A DNA stretch of 64,000 nt from Nitrosotalea sp. (GTDB taxonomy: Archaea; Thermoproteota; Nitrososphaeria; Nitrososphaerales; Nitrosopumilaceae): contig JANWLA010000025.1 in assembly GCA_025451075.1 (NCBI GenBank), forward strand, positions 1 through 64,000, written 5' to 3'. The translations under genes and the position numbers were made by a program. Numbering within the stretch: the stretch's first letter is position 1; every line of letters starts with the position of its first letter. Shown here piece by piece: positions 23,884 through 31,994 of the stretch. A model generated the notes under the pieces. The model was not told the DNA's origin and searched no databases. It saw only the letters and a program-made list of their open reading frames with translations.

Positions 23884-25617
23884 ATGAGAACTAGATATTT
23901 TTTAATCATTGCAATTGTTCTTATGGTATCAATAATTTCCAATTCTGCACATGCCCAAACAAGTCCAATTTCTCTATCTATGCAAAAAGACATGTATTAT
24001 CCTAATGATGTTGTTGTCGTTAATGGTACTAGTGAGTCAAACCAGCTTGTTACTCTGGAGATAAAAAATCCCTTTGATAAATCCGTGTTTGAAAAATCTT
24101 TACTGCCTTCCGCAAAAGGTGCGTTTTCAATAACATATGTAGTTGATAGTTATCCTACAAGGGGAACATATGTTGTCACTGCAATACAAAATTCTGCAAC
24201 TAGCGCATCATACTTTGGGGTGTACACAAAACCTGCAATACGCCTTGAGGCCACCATGGACAAGATAAACTATGAAAACTCTGACAAAGCAAACATTACG
24301 ATACTTGACTTGGCAGAGTTTGTAATTGATATAAAAGTTCTAGACAATTCTCAGGTGCAAAAATTTGAAGATAAAATAACTACCGCACGTGATGGCCATG
24401 CAGTATATCCTCTCAACATAACATCATATCCTGTAGGGGTTTACAATGTATTGGTTACAAGTAGTACTGGACAAATAAAGTTGGGTTTTTCAGTGGGATT
24501 GATGCCTATTGGTGGTCAGATATCTGTCAATACTGAAAAAAGCATCTATTCTATGGGGGATGATATCCTGATACTTGGTACAATTAATGCAAATTCATTG
24601 GTTCACATATTGTTAACTGATTCTAATGGTACTCTAGTGAAATCTATTCAGACATACTCTGATAATACTGGGCATTTTACAATATCTGATCTAAAGATTC
24701 CTACAAATGCAGTACCTGGAAATTGGCAGATTGATGTATCAAGTGGAGTGAATCACCAAAGTTTGAGCATACAGGTGGTACGGTCTGTCTATGGAGTCAG
24801 TGGTAATCCTGAAATTCATACCTATGGTCCAGGTGAGCCTGCTATTCCAATTCGTATTGATACTCCACTGCAACAATCTCTGCATGGTACTGCATCAAAA
24901 GATGTTCAATGCAAAGAAGGATTGCAACTAGCAATCAAATCAAAGGACAATTCTCCTGCATGTGTAAGTGATACAAGCATTGGCAGACTTGTCAGACAGG
25001 GTTGGTGGGCCTGGAATGACAAGGTGGGAGATACGGTAGTAAACACACCTGACAAAAGAGACTATGACAAGTCCTGTGGCATAACTGATACAATGTCATC
25101 AATAATTGGGACCGGCGGATTTGTTAAAGATACACTGCCTCTTGATGGTGTCACTTATCCTGGTATGAACTTGACAGAACATGCAGGTGCCGATATCCAG
25201 TTTGCAATCAAACCAAATTCTACTGCCCAGATTGTATTTGCATGTGATTTCAATCCATATCCTGGCGATATCTGTAAAGTTACATCAAAAGATGTGTTTG
25301 CTACTACTAATCCTACAAAACCAGATGTCTCAATATCTGATTTGCTAAGTTCTCCTAGCATATTTGAGGTAGATAAAACCAAGATACGTACTGATGGCCC
25401 TCTATTGGGAGATTCTGGAGGTATGCAAGTAAAACTGATCAATGCCGAAGATCTCAATGATCATGTAGTAAAAGTAACGTATCAAATCATATCAAAACCG
25501 ACATCTCAAATAGGTAAATCATATCTTCTAAATTTCTGGTGGCATAGTGCAGTTGGGGTGACAGTGGGAAATGATTTGTACAATGGAACTGCATTTTCTG
25601 GACCTCGATTTGGTTAA
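23884..25617 (+). CDS. Large secreted protein: MG2-like domains plus Cys module
   Basis: 577 residues from ATG 23884. An earlier in-frame ATG at 23860 lies too close to the TATA box CTTTTAAATC at 23849, and by comparison with units 2 and 3 the later ATG is correct. Signal MRTRYFLIIAIVLMVSIISN...AHA. Residues ~35-300 hold three beta-sandwich repeats of the kind SLSMQKDMYYPNDVVVVNGT, TMDKINYENSDKANITILD and NTEKSIYSMGDDILILGTIN, like macroglobulin/MG2 units. The Cys module lies at ~325-375 (PLQQSLHGTASKDVQCKEGL ... SPACVSDT, RQGW). The C-terminal ~200 residues have DIQFAIKPNSTAQIVFACDF. First gene of unit 4. Confidence 0.75.
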   Translation: MRTRYFLIIAIVLMVSIISNSAHAQTSPISLSMQKDMYYPNDVVVVNGTSESNQLVTLEIKNPFDKSVFEKSLLPSAKGAFSITYVVDSYPTRGTYVVTAIQNSATSASYFGVYTKPAIRLEATMDKINYENSDKANITILDLAEFVIDIKVLDNSQVQKFEDKITTARDGHAVYPLNITSYPVGVYNVLVTSSTGQIKLGFSVGLMPIGGQISVNTEKSIYSMGDDILILGTINANSLVHILLTDSNGTLVKSIQTYSDNTGHFTISDLKIPTNAVPGNWQIDVSSGVNHQSLSIQVVRSVYGVSGNPEIHTYGPGEPAIPIRIDTPLQQSLHGTASKDVQCKEGLQLAIKSKDNSPACVSDTSIGRLVRQGWWAWNDKVGDTVVNTPDKRDYDKSCGITDTMSSIIGTGGFVKDTLPLDGVTYPGMNLTEHAGADIQFAIKPNSTAQIVFACDFNPYPGDICKVTSKDVFATTNPTKPDVSISDLLSSPSIFEVDKTKIRTDGPLLGDSGGMQVKLINAEDLNDHVVKVTYQIISKPTSQIGKSYLLNFWWHSAVGVTVGNDLYNGTAFSGPRFG

Positions 25618-25626
25618 TGATGTGAA

Positions 25627-26073
25627 ATGAAGACCCTACACATTTCCATAATTCTGATTGTATCTGTTATCATTGCAACAAGTATCATTGTGGAATTTTT
25701 CGTACTGCATAACGAACCTGTCATGGTTTTACTATATCATGATTTGACAGTTGATGGACTAAAGGATACTTACAATATTGGAGAGCAGATTAACTTTAAA
25801 GTCAAATTCAATGAAATGATAGGTAGCTGCACCCAGCCATATGTACTAGTCAAGAATCAGACCGGTCAAATAATATGGCAAAGCCCAGAGATTGCACTAC
25901 CGTGCTCTACTGATACCACGCTTCGCCATGGGCAAGGAGAATTTGAGTTTGGAGGCCCAGATCTTGGATATTTGAGAATCAATCAGACAGGCTCGTACTA
26001 TATCCACATATTGTTTGTAAAAGAGATTGTAGAAAAAATTACTGTAATCAAGTCTAGTAATATGATACAATGA
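25627..26073 (+). CDS. Membrane-anchored stand-alone module B protein
   Basis: 148 residues. Signal/anchor MKTLHISIILIVSVIIATSI. The remainder is essentially one module B: VDGLKDTYNIGEQINFKVKF, CTQPYVLVKNQTGQIIWQSP, CSTDTT, FGGPDLGYLRINQTGSYYIH. The two-Cys spacing matches the copies in 8473 and 13286, although the sequence is more diverged. It follows the large secreted gene by 9 bp, and its own stop overlaps a degenerate solitary box at 26070. Confidence 0.7.
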   Translation: MKTLHISIILIVSVIIATSIIVEFFVLHNEPVMVLLYHDLTVDGLKDTYNIGEQINFKVKFNEMIGSCTQPYVLVKNQTGQIIWQSPEIALPCSTDTTLRHGQGEFEFGGPDLGYLRINQTGSYYIHILFVKEIVEKITVIKSSNMIQ

Positions 26074-26088
26074 AAAACTCTATACCAT
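26066..26088 (+). repeat. Degenerate solitary MKTL box at end of unit 4
   Basis: ACAATGAAAAACTCTATACC overlaps the stop of the last gene (ATGA) and then terminates after six codons (TGA). It is one base longer in the A run than the consensus and has no gene behind it, like the boxes at 12486 and 16958. Confidence 0.5.
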
Positions 26089-26146
26089 GATTAAAAAACA
26101 AATGAATCTTGGTCAAATTTATAAATCCTAATTTTATACTCGATGC

Positions 26147-26554
26147 ATGGGAACCAAAGTTTTTGTAAATCTACCTGTAAAAGATCTGGATAAATCTAAA
26201 GAGTTTTTTGCCAAGCTTGGTTTTAGTTTTAATCCTCAATTTACTAACAAGAACGCCGCATGCATGGTCATTAGTGAAGATAATTATGCCATGCTTCTTG
26301 TAGACTCATTTTTCAAGACATTTACAAAAAAAGAGATTGTTGACGCCAAACACAGCACCGAAGTTCTTGTAGCGTTGTCTTCAGAAAGCAAAGAGAGTGT
26401 TGATAAAATGATGAGAAACGCTTTAGATGCAGGCGCAAAAGAGGCAAATGAACCGCAAGACCATGGTTTCATGTATGGTAGAAGTTTTGAAGATTTGGAC
26501 GGTCATATCTGGGAAATATTCTGGATGGACCCCAAGGCGATAAACCCATCTTGA
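26147..26554 (+). CDS. VOC-superfamily (glyoxalase/bleomycin-resistance-like) protein
   Basis: 135 residues, single chain with the paired beta-alpha-beta-beta-beta units of the family: VFVNLPVKDLDKSKEFFAKL GFSF at the start, then ALDAGAKEANEPQDHG, YGRSFEDLDGHIWEIFWMD at the end, where E of HIWEIFW is the usual metal-ligand position. The reaction cannot be assigned; many family members of this type are uncharacterised. TTTATAAAT at 26118 is about 25 nt upstream, consistent with a leaderless ATG. Confidence 0.88.
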   Translation: MGTKVFVNLPVKDLDKSKEFFAKLGFSFNPQFTNKNAACMVISEDNYAMLLVDSFFKTFTKKEIVDAKHSTEVLVALSSESKESVDKMMRNALDAGAKEANEPQDHGFMYGRSFEDLDGHIWEIFWMDPKAINPS

Positions 26555-26647
26555 CTGGAATTACTCTTACATCCTTGCTGTAATATTCTGGGAAAAACAA
26601 ACTATATAGATATCGTATGAGATTTTTCCCGTTGCAAAAACAATGTA

Positions 26648-26669
26648 TTTATAAATTTTAATTTATAAA
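26648..26669. promoter_or_regulatory. 22-bp inverted repeat over promoter
   Basis: Arms TTTATAAATT and AATTTATAAA are perfect, separated by TT, and lie about 40-60 nt before the DUF1801 gene. They contain TATA-like sequence on both strands and could serve as operator, bidirectional promoter, or terminator of the gene before. Confidence 0.4.
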
Positions 26670-26708
26670 AAAAATAACATGGCCACGTCCTGAAAACAAT
26701 TCAAAACC

Positions 26709-27038
26709 ATGGACGAATATATCGCTGCGTTTCCAAAAAATGTCCAAGATATCTTAACAAAACTACGACATGCAATCAGTGAATCTGCACCCAAAGCCGA
26801 AGAGGCAATAAGTTATGGTATCCCTACATTCAAGCTCAATGGCAACTTGGTGCATTTTGCAGCATTCAAAAATCACATTGGGTTTTATCCAACTCCATCT
26901 GCAATCATTGCTTTTAAAAAAGAATTATCTTCATACAAGCAAGCAAAAGGGTCTGTCCAGTTTCCAATGGACAAAGAAATTCCATTTGATGTAATAAAAA
27001 AAATTGTAAAATATAGAGTAAAGCAGAATTTGAGCTAA
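26709..27038 (+). CDS. DUF1801 / YdhG-like protein
   Basis: 109 residues, normal family length. MDEYIAAFPKNVQDILTKLR and AISYGIPTFKLNGNLVHFAA are the family's characteristic first helix and beta hairpin. HIGFYPTPSAIIAFKKEL and SVQFPMDKEIPFDVIKKIVK complete the fold. Bacterial members were linked to iron chaperoning, and others to general stress; no specific role is visible here. It stands alone with its own promoter. Confidence 0.88.
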   Translation: MDEYIAAFPKNVQDILTKLRHAISESAPKAEEAISYGIPTFKLNGNLVHFAAFKNHIGFYPTPSAIIAFKKELSSYKQAKGSVQFPMDKEIPFDVIKKIVKYRVKQNLS

Positions 27039-27159
27039 AACTATTTTCCTGCACGTTGACAACAATTAATGGTATTATGGAATGTACTACTGGAATTGGT
27101 CTCAAGTATGTTTTTAACTTCTAGAGATGTGATCTAGTTTGGGGATTAGGGGATACATC

Positions 27160-27255
27160 ATGCATGAAATAATGAAAAAAGAAGAATTGGAGGCACTTGT
27201 AGAGATGACTCTGAAAAACCACAAGATAATTTTCAAAATCCTAGACAAGCGTTGA
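27160..27255 (+). CDS. 31-residue micro-ORF
   Basis: ATG 27160 to TGA 27255. The product is a single amphipathic helix (MKKEELEALVEMTLKNHKII, FKILDKR). A purine-rich GGGGATTAGGGGAT precedes the start. It could be a small regulatory protein; there is no motif, so coding is only moderately supported. Confidence 0.35.
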   Translation: MHEIMKKEELEALVEMTLKNHKIIFKILDKR

Positions 27256-27344
27256 TTTGCAATATAGTAACAGGTAATAGTGCAAAACTAGCATTTTCCA
27301 TATCCTGCCAACTTTAAATTTAGAATCATGTTTGGTGTAATACA

Positions 27345-27443
27345 ATGGACTGCCCAAAATGCGGCTCGCCTATGGATAAATCGACAAAGCAATCACAGAC
27401 TGTATACACCTGCTTTTGCTGTAACCATACCGTAATCCAGTGA
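27345..27443 (+). CDS. 32-residue zinc-ribbon microprotein
   Basis: ATG 27345 to TGA 27443. CPKCGSPMDKSTKQS and YTCFCCNH give two Cys pairs about 17 residues apart, a zinc ribbon of the type found at the N-terminus of topoisomerase and TFS-like proteins, here free-standing. Function unknown. Confidence 0.6.
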   Translation: MDCPKCGSPMDKSTKQSQTVYTCFCCNHTVIQ

Positions 27444-27480
27444 AACTAGTTAAATTGCAGATTGGGATACTTATACCAGA

Positions 27481-27780
27481 ATGAGGTTTGACGAGTTTTG
27501 GGGTATCCTGGCAAAAGAGCTTGTCGAGCCAAAACAGTTTGCAACCCAGACAAAATCGTTTTCTGCCAGGTATTCTGGGGGAAGGATACTAGTTACCACA
27601 AGTGATACCGTATGGCCAATTGAGAGGTCAACTGTGAGGCAGATTTGGACCAAGGCAATATCAATGCACGAGAAAATGAGGTTTGTCCATACAAACTATT
27701 CACATGAGAACATCCGTACCTCGTCGTACATCATTTCATTGTTAAAGCATTTTGTTGCAGATGAATCCAAGATGGAGTGA
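27481..27780 (+). CDS. Small hypothetical protein
   Basis: 99 residues, soluble. MRFDEFWGILAKELVEPKQF begins a helix, followed by a beta part (GRILVTTSDTVWPIERSTVR) and a helical end (SSYIISLLKHFVADESK). It lies 37 bp after the zinc-ribbon microprotein on the same strand. No family recognised, but codon use and length support a real gene. Confidence 0.6.
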   Translation: MRFDEFWGILAKELVEPKQFATQTKSFSARYSGGRILVTTSDTVWPIERSTVRQIWTKAISMHEKMRFVHTNYSHENIRTSSYIISLLKHFVADESKME

Positions 27781-27824
27781 TGATTTCGATAACCGTTATA
27801 GCCTTGATGTTGTGATATAATACC

Positions 27825-27965
27825 ATGGAAGAGCGCAAAAAGATGAAGTCAAACACTGAAGACGAGTATAATCAGGCTCTTGCGTCTGACGACCCTACTG
27901 TAATATCTGAAGAGGAAAAAGAGAGGCTGACGCGCGAGGCAATAAAAAAGTTCAAGTCTTTATGA
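27825..27965 (+). CDS. 46-residue charged microprotein
   Basis: ATG 27825 to TGA 27965. Highly charged helical sequence (MEERKKMKSNTEDEYNQALA ... EEEKERLTREAIKKFKSL). It overlaps the next small membrane ORF by ATGA, a strong sign that both are translated as a coupled pair. Confidence 0.5.
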   Translation: MEERKKMKSNTEDEYNQALASDDPTVISEEEKERLTREAIKKFKSL

Positions 27966-28096
27966 TTAGTCTACAATGGGTTGTAACAGGTACTGTGTTG
28001 TTTGGTACCATGATTGTATGCGGGATTAGCTTGTATGTAAAAAGACGCAGGGACGCAAAGCTGGAACTTGACAAGGAAAACGAGTTTAGGATCTGA
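27962..28096 (+). CDS. 44-residue single-pass membrane microprotein
   Basis: ATG 27962 overlaps the preceding stop. Residues 3-26 are hydrophobic (SLQWVVTGTVLFGTMIVCGI), followed by KRRRD and a charged tail, so the C-terminus should lie in the cytoplasm. Pairing with a soluble charged microprotein suggests a small membrane complex; function unknown. Confidence 0.5.
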   Translation: MISLQWVVTGTVLFGTMIVCGISLYVKRRRDAKLELDKENEFRI

Positions 28097-28177
28097 GTTT
28101 TTAAATTAGAATCATATCATTGTGAATTATTTTTTTGTTGCTGGGATGCGCATTTGCTTTATGGTATAGGATATCTC

Positions 28178-28203
28178 TATCCGATATGAAATAATATCGG
28201 ATA
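28178..28203. promoter_or_regulatory. 26-bp inverted repeat between convergent genes
   Basis: TATCCGATAT and ATATCGGATA are perfect arms around GAAATA; a further CGATAT half-site follows at 28211-28216. It lies between the ends of the microprotein pair and the broken dprA. It may be a terminator hairpin, though the repeated half-site looks more like a protein-binding site. Confidence 0.45.
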
Positions 28204-28226
28204 AAATACCCGATATTGATGTTATC

Positions 28227-28984
28227 TTACTGGAACACGTCAATCATTTCAAGATGTGATGGCAAAAATTCAAACAAGTCATCTGGGTCTAAGAGCTCCA
28301 TTGCACCATGCTGTAACATCTTCTCAGGCCATTTTAGCTGAGTATTTTTCAAGACAGATTTCCAAATGAATAATGGTCTTCCTAGCCTGATTGCCTCCCA
28401 GCCCTGGTACAGCGAGCCGCTGGTATCTCTTGCTTCTACAATTACTGTAGCATCAGAGATTAGTGCCATTGTTTTATTTCGGAGCACAAAATTTCGAGGA
28501 GTGGTTGGGTGACCTATCTTAAACTGTGAAATTGCAAGGTGATTGCTCATTATTTCGTGTTGGATCTGGGAATTTTTTGCAGGATATGTCCTGTTCAATG
28601 GTGTTCCAAGGACTGCAATAGTCTTTCCACCTAACTTGATGGCAGCAGTGTGGGCTGCTGTATCAATTCCCTCTGAAGTCCGCTAACAATTACGACCTAG
28701 TTTTTTGCCAGTGCATTTGTGATTGTCTGGGCATCCCCAAGTCCGTTAGTTGATGCTTTTCTTGAGTCAATTATTGAAACCTTAGGCCTTGGCAATGGAA
28801 TCTGCATGGGTCCTCTAACATACAGTTCTTTTGGGGCAAATTTTTCTTCGATGTCATTTAGTGGATGACCAAGAAGATTTTCGACCTGCATTGAGGAAAT
28901 TTCTGTACCCTTGATCATTTCCATCATACTGTGTTGTAACTTGTTATTATACAACTTTATTGACTTTGAACAAAGTTGCAGCAA
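28227..28984 (-). pseudogene. dprA: dprA (DNA processing protein A), broken
   Basis: Two minus-strand fragments make one DprA/Smf protein. The first (ATG 28984) runs ELYVRGPMQIPLPRPKVSII, DSRKASTNGLGDAQ to an in-frame TAG near 28696. The same frame continues VVIVSGL, then a one-base shift leads to SEGIDTAAHTAAIKLGGKTI, AVLGTPLNRTYPAKN and later RNFVLRNKTMALISDATVIV, EARDTSGSLYQGWEAI. These are the SRK, GIDTAAH, AVLG and SGSL boxes of the Rossmann-fold single-strand-DNA-binding, RecA-loading protein. Two separate lesions argue for true decay rather than one sequencing error. The first motif is also altered (DSRK for GSRK). Confidence 0.75.
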
Positions 28985-29281
28985 GTGAGAATTACATCAA
29001 TTCATGAAAATAAAATGATCGTAGGTGTAATGTGATCGACATGGTGAAATAAAATTAGAAAATCCCAGTTGACGTAATTCTTGAAAAAGATCTTGAATGG
29101 CTGGTTTTGGCATGGCAAAGATATGTGCATTGAACACGGTTTTACTAAAGTTTCATTGAGTGGTTACTGTATTCTGTTAGTTGAAAATCAAAGAAACCAG
29201 AACTTTATCTATATCTTTTCCTGATATTTTTTTACGATTACTATAACCCGGGATGATTTTGGCACTAGCGTCAAGGCATTT
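28985..29281. other. Gene-free interval
   Basis: About 300 bases between the dprA remnant and the nuclease gene. No ORF with coding character, RNA fold or repeat was recognised. CTATATCTTTTCC near 29211 could be a promoter element for the nuclease gene. Confidence 0.4.
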
Positions 29282-29962
29282 GTGACTGATTTTACTGATG
29301 TCATGGGGTACTGTGAGTTTAAGATTCCGTTTCTAATCGAAGGTGTCAAGGCTAAGACTGCACAAATGACACTAGGCTCTGAACATCATGAGGATCTTGA
29401 AAGAATAGAGCGTGAGACTGTCACTCCGGTGCCTTTGACTCGTGAAAAACTGCAAGATAAAGAATCTGATATCAGCTTTATGCGAGAAGATGTTAATACT
29501 GTGTTTGTGCATGATTTTGATTTTGAGGGTGTCAAGTCTAGGCTTACATTATTTGGCAGGGCTGACAAGGTGTCTCGAGAAAATGCGGTCTTGATAGTGT
29601 CTGATGATAAGCACACTGCAAATCCTGGCAGGCATGATGCATTGGCTGGGCCATATAACGACCAACTGTTGCAGGTGCTAGCATATCTTCATTCAAGATA
29701 TGATCTTGGTGATTCCTTTGGTCTTGCAGAGATTCCGCACACAAAAAAGATGTACAGGATAAATATTATCGACAGCAAAACCAGGTTAGTCTACAAGACA
29801 TATGAAAATTATGTGAGTGTGGAGCATACTGGACTGTTCCTGGATTATGCCTTGCGGTTTGCAAGAAAGTGTCTGAAATTAGATGGTTTGGTGCATCACA
29901 ACAGCAAGCCAAAATGCAAGGCGTGTGGATATTTTGGTGACTGTGCTAATGCTTTGAGATGA
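29282..29962 (+). CDS. Cas4/RecB-like PD-(D/E)XK nuclease
   Basis: 226 residues from GTG 29282. The frame is open for 15 codons upstream (ITITRDDFGTSVKAF) with no ATG, so the N-terminus may be truncated or start unconventionally. YCEFKIPFLIEG supplies an N-terminal Cys, FGRADKVSRENAVLIVSDDK is the nuclease core (D, then D-x-K-like DDK), YNDQLLQVLAYLHSRYDL is the QxxxY helix, and CKACGYFGDC at the end completes a four-Cys iron-sulfur set. The family makes 5'-3' single-strand cuts. There are no cas genes nearby, so it is a solo Cas4-like enzyme for repair or defence. Confidence 0.82.
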   Translation: MTDFTDVMGYCEFKIPFLIEGVKAKTAQMTLGSEHHEDLERIERETVTPVPLTREKLQDKESDISFMREDVNTVFVHDFDFEGVKSRLTLFGRADKVSRENAVLIVSDDKHTANPGRHDALAGPYNDQLLQVLAYLHSRYDLGDSFGLAEIPHTKKMYRINIIDSKTRLVYKTYENYVSVEHTGLFLDYALRFARKCLKLDGLVHHNSKPKCKACGYFGDCANALR

Positions 29963-30067
29963 TTTTGGGAAAATTGTGATTATGTTTGAAATGACTTTTG
30001 TTTTCATAAAAATTATCCATGATTTGACTTTGATCATTCTTAAAACCGTAAGTGGTATAGTGATTTT

Positions 30068-30322
30068 ATGTTTAGAGACTTTCCTGAACTTAAACCGTCT
30101 AAAGGCAAGTTTCGCATCATGGGTATAGAAAAATCTGAGATTCAAGGCGAAGGTCATTGGGTAGTTGAGGATTTTGATAACTGTGATGATGCAATAAAAA
30201 AAGCAAAAGAAATGACTAGAAATGCTTCAAAAGATGCATCTGATCCAAGTGTTGCTACAGTGTTTTACGTATATGATGAAAATGGAACATATCTTGGTGG
30301 GGATATGTATGATAAAAAATAA
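30068..30322 (+). CDS. Small hypothetical soluble protein
   Basis: 84 residues. KFRIMGIEKSEIQGEGHWVV, EDFDNCDDAIKKAKEMTR, SVATVFYVYDENGTYLGGDM form a strand-helix-strand arrangement similar to the small DUF-type proteins common in this phylum. A TTCTTAAAACC element about 30 nt upstream suits a leaderless start. It is convergent with the nuclease gene that follows. No function can be given. Confidence 0.65.
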   Translation: MFRDFPELKPSKGKFRIMGIEKSEIQGEGHWVVEDFDNCDDAIKKAKEMTRNASKDASDPSVATVFYVYDENGTYLGGDMYDKK

Positions 30323-30339
30323 TTTTGTGAATAAACACA

Positions 30340-31833
30340 TTATTTGCTAACAGTTTCAAGCCAGTCCTTGATTACCCTTGTTGCAATACAGTCGTCTTCG
30401 TTATAATCAAGTATTAACTGGAGTTTGTCTTTATTTTTATCTGGATTTGCAACATGGTCAAGATATATTGCAATTGATTCTGTAGCGTCCACATCTTTAT
30501 GTCTCCATGTAAAGCCTAGGTATTTTGCCACCGGTTTTAGACCATTCCCATAGGTGGGAAAGGCTACTGAATCAGTTGCAACTTTGTGGATATCAATCAT
30601 ATGGTCAAAAACCATGTTTTTTGTTTTTTCATCAATTTCATACTTTGTCATCATCTTGTTCAGGTGAGTCTTTTCATAATGGTGATAATGGTATATCACG
30701 TAATCTTTCTGTTTTTTCATAAAATCCAAAAATTCTAAAAACATCTCCTTTTCATGATCAAGATCATTTGCAATAAACGCTAAGTATTCTTCTTTGGAGT
30801 CTATTCTTACAAGCGCTCCTATGAGATAATCAACCTGGATGACTTCTTCACCGCCCATCATTGAAGGGTCGACTCCTTCCAAGTCTAAAAATATCTCAAC
30901 TTTACAGGTTGGAAATACTATTGATTCTCTATTTTTTATAATTGGCTCTTTTGATTGGATTGCTTTTGCAGAATAAACAAGCTTGCCTGCAGTCTTGTCT
31001 CCAATTCCTTTGACTTTGACGAGTTTTTGTATGTCTGATCTTGCCAAATCGTGTACTGTCTTGAATCCATGTTCTACTAGCTTGTACTTTATTTTCAATG
31101 AAACTCCAGCTACAAGTGATATGTCGTTTGTTTCTTCAGCAAGTCTGTTGCAATAACTTTCCCATGGATATCCACAGCTTCCATGGGTTGGTGAGACATG
31201 TTCTTCTTTTGCAAGTATTTTTCTAGTGCCTTTGATTGCTTGCAGTAATAATTCCCGGTATTCACTGTATTGGTATTCAATTTCTTCTCCATCGCGGTTT
31301 ATCAGATAAAATATTTCTGGTGTGACTCCTTGAATTTTTCCCAAGATGTAATTGTAAAATGCGCCTTGAATGACATGATCTTCTCTTATGTTTTTTGCAA
31401 GTTTTATTTCCTTGATTGTATAATGATATTTTCCAAATATGGATTCTTTAGATTCTGATTTTTCAAGAATGTCTATTTCACCTACTAGACCTTCTGGCAG
31501 ATAAAACACGGGCATACCCTGCATTACGTTTGTACCTGCAGACATTGACTCTAGAACAATTTTGAAGCCTTCTTCGCGTGTAGCAAATCCAATGGGGGTT
31601 GCATCAGGGTACTTGGTCTTTACTGTCTGTATTTCATGTTCTCTTCCGCGCTCAAATAATAATTGTTGATACTTACTCATGCTGTCTTTTTCTTCTTCAG
31701 GTGCAAATTTGTTGCAATGAATCTCAAATGGTGAAGTTATGTATCTTGAAACTGTAGTTGCAGTTAATGATTCAAGATTAGTTGGGGTAAGACATTTGGC
31801 AAATATTTTGTTTATGTCTATGGTTTTTGGCAT
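30340..31833 (-). CDS. TM0106-family nuclease: PD-(D/E)XK + HhH + RNase H-like
   Basis: 497 residues, full length for the family. Residues ~20-220 form a RecB-like nuclease (GEIDILEKS, then YTIKEIKLAKNIREDHVIQG with E-x-K). CGYPWESYCNRL is a partial Cys pair. Residues ~245-290 are a helix-hairpin-helix (LVKVKGIGDKTAGKLVYSAK). Residues ~310-497 are a predicted RNase H-like exonuclease (EIFLDLEGVDP, DHMIDIHKVATDS, LDYNEDDCIATRVIKDWLE with D/E ligands). Such proteins are assigned to DNA repair or nucleic-acid turnover, without proven substrates. Monocistronic. Confidence 0.85.
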   Translation of the reverse strand: MPKTIDINKIFAKCLTPTNLESLTATTVSRYITSPFEIHCNKFAPEEEKDSMSKYQQLLFERGREHEIQTVKTKYPDATPIGFATREEGFKIVLESMSAGTNVMQGMPVFYLPEGLVGEIDILEKSESKESIFGKYHYTIKEIKLAKNIREDHVIQGAFYNYILGKIQGVTPEIFYLINRDGEEIEYQYSEYRELLLQAIKGTRKILAKEEHVSPTHGSCGYPWESYCNRLAEETNDISLVAGVSLKIKYKLVEHGFKTVHDLARSDIQKLVKVKGIGDKTAGKLVYSAKAIQSKEPIIKNRESIVFPTCKVEIFLDLEGVDPSMMGGEEVIQVDYLIGALVRIDSKEEYLAFIANDLDHEKEMFLEFLDFMKKQKDYVIYHYHHYEKTHLNKMMTKYEIDEKTKNMVFDHMIDIHKVATDSVAFPTYGNGLKPVAKYLGFTWRHKDVDATESIAIYLDHVANPDKNKDKLQLILDYNEDDCIATRVIKDWLETVSK

Positions 31834-31994
31834 GTATTGATTTGTGCTATTATGTAGTTTGTATACCCTTTGGAATCTGTTGCTTTCATTGATTAATTAT
31901 AAAATCATAAACGTCATCGATCAGAAATATTGCTAATACAATAACCATCTGTATTTAATTTTCAAAATGTAATCACGCATGCGAGATAGTAATA

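Noticed and set aside
29282..29962. A CRISPR-Cas locus around the Cas4-like gene
   Set aside because: No cas1, cas2 or other cas genes and no repeat-spacer array were found on either side.
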